DNA of 64,000 bases from Hydractinia symbiolongicarpus (Eukaryota; Cnidaria; Hydrozoa; Anthoathecata; Hydractiniidae): NCBI RefSeq assembly GCF_029227915.1, contig NC_079885.1, positions 19,541,001-19,605,000 of the forward strand, in the 5' to 3' direction. Every line of letters begins with the position of its first letter. Within the stretch, counting starts at the first letter, position 1. The notes under the pieces are model-generated. The model saw nothing but the letters and a program-made list of their open reading frames with translations. It ran no database searches and was not told where the DNA came from. The position numbers were made by a program, and so were the translations under genes. Positions 49,963 to 61,800 of the stretch are shown here, piece after piece.

Positions 49963-52900
49963 TCACGCGTCCTTGCTTTTCTGCAGTTCTGAGAGCGCCC
50001 ACTTTTTATTGTCGATCTGCGTTGTGATGTGCGTGTACTGTTCGAGCATGTCTTTGAAGACGTCTCCCACGGATTGGTATGCTTGAAGGGACTGTTTTGT
50101 TCGGTGGTGTTCCGCACGTGTTTTCGAAATTTCTTCATCCAAATAATGCCTAAAGACGTATAAAAATATCTATGAATTATTTTTGACTAAACAAAAAGAA
50201 AGCAACACACAAACAACCCCGGTGACGAGAATGGAAGCTGCACAACAACATCCGTTAAATTACGATGGTAAACAAGCAACGACGTCAAATAATAGTAACG
50301 ACAAAAAAACAACACCCAGCAACAACACCCATTATACGACGATGACAAACAGAAACAATGACAGAATAAAACATTCAACGATGAATGTGTACGACAACGC
50401 CCGTTATTCAAAAACAAGTCCTCGCCTGTCCTTTATATATCGCATTTCGTGTTTCCGTAACAGGCAGACAGACAAACAGACAGACGACGGTTATTCCTGA
50501 AGAGTCGAAAAACAAACAACACCGTCAACGATAAAAAAATGACACCAAGAAAACGAAATCCAACGATTGATGTGCACGACAACATCAATTTTACGACAAC
50601 GAAAACAAAAGTTGCGTTCGACAAAAATACATACCCGAGAAAAAAAGCTTACCGAATTTTCTGAAGAGCTTCCAGCGTTTCGTTGTTGTAAGTCTCAGCG
50701 AGCAAATGGTTTTTCATGACTCTTTAAAAGAAATCACATAGCTACAATACGCGGTCGGTTACAAAAAGGAAACACAATTATTTATTATTAGCTACTTCGA
50801 CACCCCAGCAGTCAAAAATGAGCATTGCTAACTGAGGGTTGATAAAGTATGGAGTGATCAATGCTTTACCCTATTAGTAAAAATATTTACTCAATGAGTA
50901 ATATTATGTACCGACTAAATTTTTTACCGACTTTATTATTTCCCGACTATGTTTTTACGCCCATTTTATTTATATCCATTTTTATTTCAAATATTGCACT
51001 TTAAAAGAAATATTATAAACTACTTAAAACAACATTCCTGACAAAATATTTGTGCGAATGACAAAATATTTTTGCAGACTAAAATTTTTACAACTCTTTT
51101 AGCGGACTTTTACTTGATCAATAAGGTATTGCTAGAAATTTTCGCTGCAAGAATTTTTATTTTTTGTCGAAATCGAAAATAAATTCCGCGGTATTCTTAG
51201 ATTTAAGAATAAAATTCATAAAAGGTCCTGCTTCTCAGATTCAAACCTGTACAAGATGGCCACTCTGGGATTCAAAAAACGGGGGTCGTCAGACAGGTGG
51301 TCGACTTACAGACCACTTTTGTAAGACAGCCAGCGTCTGATTGATGTTTTCCTTTTAGTTTTCACCACAACTTGTGAAATGCAAGGAACCATTTAAAGTT
51401 ATAAAAGCACTGCTTTACTACGCATTTGTTTTGTGGTAGAAAGATTAGGGACGCTTGTTTTCTATTTTGAAAAGAAAAAGATTAAGGTATTATCTTGTCT
51501 GGAGGATGAGAAGTAGCTGGCCGCGTTAGACAGGTCATTATAGCAGGTTTGGCTATATATTTTCTATTCTAAACTCTTAAATATTCTTTTTTTGTGGATA
51601 TTTATTAAAAGTTTAAAATGACAAATTCTTAACTCTCAAATTATGTATTTTTAATACAGTTATATATACATCACATTTTCGGCGAAATTTAATTTTTGAC
51701 TATCTGCGAAAATGAAGTCCATTAAACTTAGACAACCACAAAAATTCATTCCGGATGCATTCGAAAATTTATGCAAAAAATTTTTGGCCTTGAAGTATTA
51801 AATTTGCAAACCTTACAACACACAAAGATTATAAACAAAGAGGTAACAACAGCGGAGTGTAAACACTACCTTATCTTTAATAAGATGTAGTCACACTTCG
51901 CTTCCAGCCAATTCACCGTCACTTTGGTCGCATCCGTGTTTGACTTTTGTTTAAGTGACGTCATCTGAGTTTCAACTTCTTTCAACGAACGAACGATCTC
52001 CTGCATTAAAGCAAAAAGGATTTTTCGTACTCAGACAAAATTTTGTGATTTTGCGATTTTCGCAAAACTTCGATTTTAAGCAAAAGTTGTCTCGAAAGAT
52101 TTTCAAAAACTAGCGTTATTAGCAAGATTTTCTTAAGTGAGAATTGTATCTTTTTTCTTCTGAAATTTAAACGGATATCATAAGTAGAAACATCGATGAA
52201 AGTCAACCTCGCACTCAACAAAATGTACAACGTCAGAATTTAAAACCACGTTAAGAAAACAAATCATTTAGGCAAAAAATTTTGGCAGAACTTATTTTTA
52301 GTGAAAAGTGGTCACTAAATGCGTTGAAGAAATATATTTTTGCCTAGACTACATTTTCATGAAATGTAAGGAATTAATTTTTGCAAATGCTAAAAGATTC
52401 AGTAATTTTTGTAGAAGCGAAACCAGAATATTGGACAACACAGCTTGCAAAAGTAAAGGTAATTTCTAATGAGTAACGGACTCATGACTTAAAAATAATA
52501 AAAATTCATGCTACTAAGGTATTCTGAATCTTCTTAGGATGTATTAGCCTTGAAGGTATTAAACTAGCCAGTGCCTTACTGGGAATTCATTTTCCCAAGA
52601 ATTTTTTTGAAAATAAAATTTAATTTTTGCAAAGTTTACAATGTATAATATTTTACGATAATTAAATTTCGTCAAATTCGCGAAAAAAGTATTTTGTGAC
52701 ATTTTGTTTCTAAATTAGTACCATTTCTCAGGGGCCTTTGAGACTGCTGCAGTTGAAGTTTACATATATATTCATGCAGGTCCAGGTAAATCAGAAGAAA
52801 AAGATAGTGTAAACTGTTTTTCAAAAAGGAAAATAAAATCAATGTGGCGGAATTAATTTTCGCGAATTTTGCAAATAGCGTTTTTCACCAAAATTTTTGC

Positions 52901-55900
52901 GAAATTGACAAAAACTTTTCCTACGTGTAAAGAATTTAACATACTTCATAACGTTCGTAGAAGGTGTCTTTATACAATTCTTCATATTTCTTTAACTTCT
53001 CTTTCAATTTTTCCAACTTCTTCTTCTCCTTCGTCAGTACACTAGAAAGTTGGTTGGCTTTCGCCAACGCTAGCCCTTCACTATCTACAATAACAATAAA
53101 CACACGCCGTATAGCTACCACGCTCTCTGTATTTTAAAAAACACGATGCTCAGATTATGGATACTTTTAACAGCTACTTTAATAAGAAAAAAAATAATAA
53201 GGAGTTAATATATGCATTTTTTAAACAAGGACTGTGCTAATTGTTATCTCGCGTTTTCCACAATAGATAAATTTATTTTATTTAATCCCTTTGATGTGCC
53301 GCAACTTGTTTGGAAATATTTGACAGAAAATGTATGAAATATTTGAAATCCTGGCAAAAAAATGTAAGGAAGTGTTAATTTTTTTAAAATTATGCTGCAA
53401 TTATAACGAATCAGTTGCTACAAAAGTTTGTTTAATCATGCCATATTTGATCTTTGTTCAAAAGGTGAGACTTGAGAAATCAAAAATTAAGAGTATTTGA
53501 CAGTAACATGCCACAAAAACAATGAAATATATTCTCACCTTGGTTAGACGGATTCCAAAATTTAAATAATTCTAAGTTCTTTTTTTTCAACCGATCTTCA
53601 AGCTGTGGTATACATATTTGCTGAATATTCTGGAAAAAAATAACGAACGTTAAACTACAAAAACAAGAAAAAACGAACAGAGCTAAAACGGGTGAGCAAA
53701 ATCATACAGAAAAAATCATATAAATAATTCGGTAAGAAAGTGTAAAGACTTTAGTTGACCAAAATTAGACCGAGAATGATTTGAGTTAAGAACAGGCTTG
53801 ATGCAGAGAGAGTTAAATTTAAAACTAACACAGTCTGGATCAGGTTGAAAGAATGTAACTGTTAGGTCATTGACATACCCCATCCAATCAACAGCAAGCA
53901 AAACAGACGTTAAGCCGAAAATGATGACGAGGACGATGATGATTGACTGTTTGATAAAAGCATTTGCTTTTGGAGAAAGAAAAGAGGGAGCTCGCAAGCA
54001 GAACAAAGAAAAACATTTTTACTTTGCGACAAAGACCTGATTGCACTATACTTTCCGATCATTATTTGCTTACTTTATTTCTCCAAGTCCTGATAAAGAA
54101 AGAACTGGCAACGTGTGGAATCATGTGAAATTCCTGATTTCTCCAGATCAGCTCAAATTTAAACGCCTGAACAGTAATTATTGATTATCAAGCACACTTC
54201 ATCCCCTGAAGCATGCGCCGTGGAGTAACAGACAAAAGATAAAATTATTTGAATACTGGTTTACTCCAATAAGTTGAAGAAATAGCGCTCACCTCGTGTA
54301 GAATCTTTTTCTTTCTTGATTCAATTTCCAAATCTTCCACAGACAAGCCAAACAAATTTTCTTCCGCAATATTCGACGTTTTACCCTTCATTGTGATGTT
54401 CAAGCATGATTTGGCTTCCTCCGTACTCATCAAATCTGAGAGGAGCCGATACACCTAGCAAATAAAAGACAATCATTGTTTATCTGCAAATTGTTGAAGC
54501 CAAATTTTCTTATTTCTGATACTATTATTATTATTATCCAGGATAACCAGGAAACAATATTGTAATTAATTAAAAAAAGTTTCTCATTTTTAGTTTGGGC
54601 TGTTCTTCAATGTTTTTTATTACAATCTTTGCGATATTTAAGTTCCCGAAGCACACAAACAAAATAAAAACAACCAGGTACGCAATAAGATACAAATAAA
54701 ACCGCAAAAAGGTAACGGTGGACATTCTGGTAAGTTAATTTTTTAAAAAGTGCAAACACATCTAATGAAGCATGCTTTATAACCAGACAGATTTTTTTCA
54801 AGTATTCAATTCCAAGATTTTTTAACGTTTTTCTACAAAGAATAATGCAAGGTCTTCAAGTTCACCTGATCTGGCTTAATGTCCTGTAGACAACCTGAAC
54901 GGGTTTAAATATGCTCACCTCATTATCAGAACTTGTATCATCGTATTGTTGGTCAGGGATGCCATAATTATGCTCAAGAAGTATTTCTTTGATCTCTGTG
55001 TATAACGCCAGTTGTTGAATGTAGAACAGTTTGTTAGAAGTGAGGCTTTCTTTGGCCTAAACAACGACACATGAAATGATTAATCAGAACACACACATCA
55101 TAGGTACACAAACTTCTTATTGTTGGGGTTTAAACTTACGGTGGCATATTAACTTTTAACTCGTTTTTAAGTAATAAATCGAGTTACAAGTCGAAAACGA
55201 GTAAAATTTAATATAAGTCGAGGTGGCACAAATATGCCACTGTAATTTTACCACCGCAAGAAGTGTAGAGCAAATGCAAGCTGTCAGATGTTTTTTATAA
55301 GAAACCAGTCTACAACATTAAACTTCTACATACGACGGAAAAGATCCCGATTTTTCTGAAACTCCTGACATTTCACTTATGTTTTCAACTATTTCGGGTG
55401 GTACCGATATTCGACCAAAGTAGCCAATAAAAAGTTGTAGTTCCACTGATTGCAAAAAAGTAAATTTTTTTTTGCAATTTTGCAAAAAAATATTCAGATT
55501 CATACAAAATTGTAAAAAAATCTAATACAGATTTATTGAGGACAGATTATAAATTCAATCGTTGTCAATATTCTGAGAAATGCAAATAGTTCTGATAACC
55601 AGTTAAACGTAAATCGTATTCTTCTTGACAATCTATATTATAATGCTTGCCAAATCGAAAACGCTAGTATAATCGCACCTATAATAACCCCCGTCCAGCT
55701 TTTTGTAACCTCGATGTGAGATTAAGGATACCGTGTTTTTTTCCTAGCTAGCTTCGAACTCTTTTTGCTTTTTTCTTGCTTCTTCTTTATTTATATTTTT
55801 TGGCTACATAACCCTAAATATATCATTTGATGCTTTTAGATAACGAAGAGGTACTTTCATTTTATATTCTTGAATCATCCTTAAGCTACCGCACTTTTAT

Positions 55901-56597
55901 ATCAAGGTAATGCTAGAAAACAAGACACAGAATTCTCCGATTGCTTAGTGTGATTCTAAGATGTTTTTTAATGAATATGTCTATGCAGTATTGTAAGGTT
56001 GACATCACTAGCAGTTTATGAAAGTACAGGCAAACAGTTTTAAAAATGTACACAATATGCTTATCATGACAGTCTGCATGTTTTATTGAAATCAAAACAC
56101 GACATTTTGCTGCTACGCTGTTCATTAAATAACAAAGATTGAGTATCCGATGAAAACTATATCACAAAAGCTTTAGCGGAATATTACCTACATTTTAGAT
56201 ATTCATGAAATGGACAAGGGAACACTTAATCATGACGACATGACCACTATGATTTTACTGATGGAATTTTCTGACTGTCTTTTATATATGTGTTAACCGC
56301 TTGACTGACGTTTGAGAGAACTTATTTGTAAAGGAAAGATAAAGGAAAGATAATTTTCCTTTGGTGCTATATCCAGCGTGTAATTTTGGGTTTTGGCTAG
56401 TATTTTAAAGTGGACAGCCTGTCCAGAGATGAACAATTAGAAAAATTGGACAACATTTGATACTGAAGCTAACCACTCACCTCTTCTATGTCATCTTTTA
56501 ACTCACGAGAAACTCCAGACTCGTCAATATAATTCGATAATTGTTTACATAACTCTGCCAACCCAGGGTATACTCGTAAATGCGAGGGTACATTCAT
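49963..56597 (-). CDS. HAUS4: HAUS augmin-like complex subunit 4
   Basis: Subunit of augmin, the eight-protein complex that recruits gamma-tubulin ring complexes to spindle microtubules for branching nucleation. Exons in transcript order: 56597-56481, 55056-54919, 54454-54293, 53629-53539, 53084-52945, 52000-51870, 50721-50653, 50149-49963 (stop TGA). They sum to 1035 nt (344 aa), close to human HAUS4 (363 aa), with all phases consistent. Recognised by an N-terminal YPGLAELCKQL..YIDESGVS segment and LFGLSVEDLEIESRKKK, then a Lys/Glu-rich coiled coil (LTKEKKKLEKLKEKLKKYEE). Next come VNWLEAKCDYILLKIR, matching human YLEVKCGAMILKLR, and LAETYNNETLEAL. The C-terminus is SLQAYQSVGDVF..MLEQYTHITTQIDNKKWALSEL, matching human VLNSYEVLGEEF..LVKEYTVLKQATENKRWALQEF. 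Most of the protein is predicted helical. The first ATG (56597) has no in-frame extension with support. The last intron carries a family A repeat fragment. Confidence 0.93.
50421..50495 (+). mobile_element. Dispersed repeat family A, partial copy 3
   Basis: It shares TCGCCTGTCCTTTA, CGCATTTCGTGTTTCCGTAAC and a CAGACAGACAAACAGACAG run with the corresponding blocks of 49660-49790. It lies in the last HAUS4 intron, on the opposite strand to the gene, and lacks the CCGTGG hairpin end. Confidence 0.45.
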
Positions 56598-58843
56598 GTT
56601 GTTGCAAAAACTTTATTGGAAGGTGGAGTCTAGTAAAGAAAGATTATCGAATTCATATGGAAGGGAATGTTGGGCATGGTTAGGTAAAGTAAATTTAAAT
56701 ACAAACTTTTGGAAAGCTAAATGGAAATGATAAATAAAAACAAGTATAAATATAAAGTATTTGCAACAACATCCAGAACAGTGGCCATCTTGACGATGCA
56801 TTAAAATGCACCCTTGTTCATCATAAAAGATCGTGACAAAATGTTTTTAAGTGCTTGTGACCATTACTTAAAATATTCATTATCAATTTTGAACATATGT
56901 AAACAAAATGCAGTTGGTATGATCTAATGGTACAACTTTCTTACCGTCATAGCCTGCAAAGTGTTTTTTTCATGTCATTTCAAAGTTTTTGAGCTAAAAA
57001 CAAACAAACAAACAAACTTGTAAAACATACATGTTTTTAATTGCCATGTTTGAAAAAAAATTATATTCAAACAGCAAGGAAGTAAAATGCCTATGTTAAA
57101 TTATTCAGGTTATAAAAGTTCCCTTGATTTGAAAATAAAGTCGACTCAAAAATTAACCTACTGAAAATGAAAATATACATGGAATATGTAGGAACATGCA
57201 CTGGAGTTTATCATGAGAGATAATTTTCTTAGTGAGTGTGACCATTAAAATAATGATACAAATTATAAACAAAAAATTTGTGGCGTATGAAAAATAATAA
57301 ATATAACTTATAACTATATATATTTCTTTTAAAACTTTACCACAAAATATCTAGTGTATAAAAAAAATGAAATCAAAAACATAATTTTTTTTTTTTAAGT
57401 GATGGGAGATTTATTTTAGTTCGTAAAACCACGTGAAATGATTTTTTATCAGAATTACGCATGTGTTTTTTACCCTCCAGTCCCTTGTATGTTATTTAAT
57501 CAAGCAAGTTAGGTTAACAAAAAAATAAAGAATTATTAAATTATTGATATTTGATATCTAAAAAAATAACACTTAATTAAGTGACTTAGCAAGTACAACC
57601 CAGGACATATTTTAGAGGAAGCAATCGATAACACCATGTTCAATGATCAACAAACAAACATCCAAAATGTTATATAGTGCTTTTTTATAATATGTTAATA
57701 TGTCCCTATTTCCAGATTTTTAGGATATTTTCGGCCTATCGAGCAGATTCCTTTAAATTTTTTTGTGTACATACCCCCTAAAGTAAAACTTTTTCCAACC
57801 AACCAACGACAACTTCCGCAAATATTATGTCCAGGGTTGCAGCTTCACTTCAAAAGAGGTTCTTGTGGAATGCAAAACACATTTAGTTACAAAATAGTTA
57901 CTGTATTATATATAAAAAACGTTTCAAGAAGCGAAATAATTTAAAAGTAATGTTTTAAAGAAAATACTTGTCTTAACCTAGAAAGGAGATTGTCAATAGT
58001 GCAAAAATATTATATAGAGAAGGGGGTCCAAAAAAAAACTTTGGAGTAAACCGCTGAAGATATCACATTGCATCAATAACCATCTTTCATGGAATGAACA
58101 TAAATGCAGAAGACATTGTAATATATATCAATTTTAGCAACCTCTCAAATATTATTTTTTCCTGTAGAAAATTCACTTCTGATACCGTACATTACCATAA
58201 TTTAATAAGCTTCACACCGCTATCCCTTGTTTTAGCTTTGTTTAACATCCATGTAAAAATGGAGAGACTCATACACTTGTTTTGCTTTAAAAGAACAGAA
58301 TAACCTCCGAAGATAAGCTCTCTTACCAATTTTGAGAAGAAACATTATAACGTCCTTTTATCGCTTTGAAGGTTTTCAAATGATGATTTTACAGCGAATT
58401 TGGCACTAAAGCTCTCACTTAATAGAAATTATTTTCACAATCGGTAATATTTTATTCTTTTAGTCCCATACTGAACTCTCTTTACATTTTAAGAGTTCTA
58501 TTTCCTTATAAAAAATACTTATGAATGCACCGTTACATCAAAATATGGTAAAATATGATTTCTTGAAAAAACAGTTCTATGAGCGGTATTTAAACACTAT
58601 TTTCAATATATACAATTATTATTTCTAGAAAATGAGTTAACATAAGAAAAATATGTGATAGCCTAACAAAGCCGAAACAAATACGGTATTTCAAACAGAT
58701 ATAATATTCTAACAGGGAAATATTTCGTAAATTTTTTAGGGATATAATTTAGAAAAAAACTCGTTAATTTCGCATCGATTTAATTTAGAAATATATAGAT
58801 TGTATCGATTTAACTTAGAAAATCCTAAAACTTCTTATCAACA
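56598..58843. other. Spacer between VAC14 3' end and HAUS4 5' end
   Basis: Both neighbours are on the - strand, so this holds the HAUS4 promoter and the VAC14 3' UTR. TTTATT at 58451-58456 (AATAAA on the - strand) is a candidate VAC14 polyadenylation signal about 390 bases past its stop. The rest is AT-rich with short homopolymer runs and no recognised exon, RNA gene or repeat. Confidence 0.5.
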
Positions 58844-61800
58844 TCATTGGGAAATATCACGTAAAATTCGACTTTTGTTCGTCATTTTCGTTTTTCTGGC
58901 TGCTGCGTGTGTCTTTTGAATTTGAATAAAATGATCTAGAAGTTCACTGAATTCCACTTTTCGGATGGCTTTGCGTACGTCGTAATCCTTGCCTTTAGAC
59001 AGTGTGCTGAAATAACAAAAAATTATAATGTGCAGAATTTATAAATTTACATAACAAATATGATAGCAGAAATTTAAAGAAATAAACCAGAATAAAAGCT
59101 TTCTTTCGGCCTTCTTAGAACACATCTCTTTCAAATTTACCTGCTGCGATATTCTATTCCTTTTTAGTTGGAGTGAAAATCCAAAGAAATTGACGTTTGT
59201 TAAAAATATCCTTTCAAAATACAGAACCCTTATCTGGAATGAAATCTCGTATTTAGTTAATTGTATGTAAATTCTGAAGGAAATGACTAAGTGCCACCAT
59301 CTACTCAATTTAAAAAGCAATATAATATTGTAGTTTATTATACATTTTATAATAATACAATAATAACCGATTACCCCGTGCCGTACCCCAAAATATTGCA
59401 TAAGGTCTAAGTGCTGACTGAGCTTGCGAGGTCGGTGCAATGGTTTATCAGTCCGTCGTCAAGTGCGCTTAGCCAACCAGAATGTATTGTCCCCTTGCAT
59501 ATTCCACACGGTTACCAAAGCGAAGTATAGAACTATTACCACGTAGTAACAGCATAATCACGTGTGGTATAATTTACCAGTAATTTACCAGTGAGACATT
59601 ACAAAACATTTTCCGAGTGACAAATATTTTTGCCACGGAAAATTAGCAATGGACAAACGTTTAATCTTTTTGTATTAACTTAGGGTTAGGGGTTGCAGAG
59701 AGAAAAAATTCTAACAATTACTATAATTTTACCAGTGAAGTGACAGAACCCACTGCATGAAACAATTCTTTCACAAGAAGTGACGACAATTAAAATTCTT
59801 AACCAACGAAACCTATAACTTACGAACTTTCTCACAAATGTGCTTTTAATCCAGACAAGTACTTACTGGTCTTTTAATGCAGGAGGTAGTTGATGTACAT
59901 TAGGTACGCAGTCTAATCGATTGCGTAGCATTTTAAATGCAGCACTCTGTGGTAGCAACATTAGAAGTCCATATAATGCTTTCAATAAGAAGTAATTACG
60001 ATCAGTGTCCAGTAACTGCAAACGAAGAACTAAAAAAAAAGAAAAAGATATGCAAATAATTGCAACTTATAGTTAGCCTGCTTCTATGAAAGTTTCCATG
60101 GTCAGGACATCGTGGACAGAACATCTATTTTTAGAGAGAATAGCATTTTTAAGGTGGATTCTACTGTAACAGGAAATGACAGTTTCTGGGTAGCTTTTGC
60201 TATAAAAAGAAATGACAGTTTCTGGGTAGCTTTCGCTATAAAAAGAAATGACAGTTCCTGGGTAGCTTTCGCTATAAAAAGAAATGACAGTTTCTGGGTA
60301 GCTTTCGCTATAAAAAGAAATGACAGTTTCTGGGTAGCTTTCGCTATGAAAAGAAATGACAGTTTCTGGGTAGCTTTCGCTATAAAAAAAAATGACAGTT
60401 CCTGAGTAACTTTCGCTATAAAAAGAAATGACAGTTTCTGGGTAGCTTTCGCTATGAAAAGAAATGACAGTTTCTGGGTAGCTTTCGCTATAAAAAGAAA
60501 TGACAGTTTCTGGGTAGCTTTCGCTATAAAAAGAAATGACAGTTTCTGGGTAGCTTTCGCTATAAAAAGAAATGACAGTTCCATGGCATCTTTGGTTAAA
60601 AAAGCAACCGTGGTTTAAAGGCCATTTCTACTGTGACCGGGAGCTGCAGCTCATGCTAGAAGAGGAAACAGTGGTTATAAAATTGGATGACGTTTACAAT
60701 GCAGCAGCTATCACAACAGGAGATTGTGCTAGAAAAGGAAACAAGTTCAAAATGAGTAACTAATTTTGGATGGATGTGATTTGAAGCAGCCAACTCTACC
60801 CTAGCACTGAAAACAGACTAACACAAATACAAATCTCTACCTAAAAATGTTTAAAAAATAAGCATAAAGATAAAAAGCAACATGAAATAATTGGTTACCA
60901 CTTACATGTAAATATCGGAGATTCTATCATTTGAACTAGCTTGTCGATTTGTGTTAGAAATTCAGGATTGACTTCAAGATTACCGCTGAATGAGAATAGT
61001 TAAGAAAAAACATTCGGTTGGGAAAGAGAAATGTCTGAAAACAGTTGCGAATTTATACTGTTGTAGTGGAGCCTTTTCTTAACTTATTGCTAACATACCC
61101 TGAAGAAAAAGATTTTTCAACATTCTAAATTTTCACTATTTTTTGTTTATCTGTTTAATTTCAACCATTTTGGCAAAACTAATTTATTAAGAAGGAGAAA
61201 AATGCAAATTGCTTTCATTCTTGTTACGCATCAAATTTTATTACTGATTTATATTATGGTTTTATTACTGGTCCATACTGGAGGGCATAACAGTAAAAAA
61301 AAGAGTATTCTAATTTTCGTCTTCTATTAAAAACCCTGCCAATTTAAAATGGTGTAGCTAGATTCTTTTCGATCTTAGACAGTCACATAAGCGTCGATTA
61401 AGGCAGTGAATAGAACTGTCTGTATAGATATAATAGGAACAGAATAGAAATGTCTTATTTGCATGTCTTGTAGACATTTACCACTGCTTAAATAATTATA
61501 CTTTTCATCTGTACTATAGTCAAATAAATTATACAAAACAAAAAACTAAAAGTTAGATTTCATTTTAAAGATAACATCTGTCTTGGACAATTTTAACACA
61601 ATACCTTACTGTTAGTATCATAATAATTCTATATTTAAATTCACAAACCAACTAACTTTTATTTCATTCTCCAGCACCTTATTGTGTTATTTTAATGCTT
61701 TTTTTATCAAATAGTTGAGGTGAATCGCATTTAAATTCTCTTTTATAAGTTGTGAAGGGTTTTGCGTCAACTCCCTTCATGTTAATCATGTAATTGTTAA

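Noticed and set aside
53716-54006. 96-codon frame with a hydrophobic segment on the - strand
   Set aside because: It lies in a HAUS4 intron, overlaps no splice-compatible exon and has no recognisable family signature.
58094-58303. Small + strand open frame between HAUS4 and VAC14
   Set aside because: It is AT-rich, with no motif, promoter or conserved start; it is at chance length for this composition.
60102-60584. Two opposite-strand open frames with 12-residue repeats
   Set aside because: Both come from the same 36-bp minisatellite in a VAC14 intron; VAC14 splices across it with correct phase.
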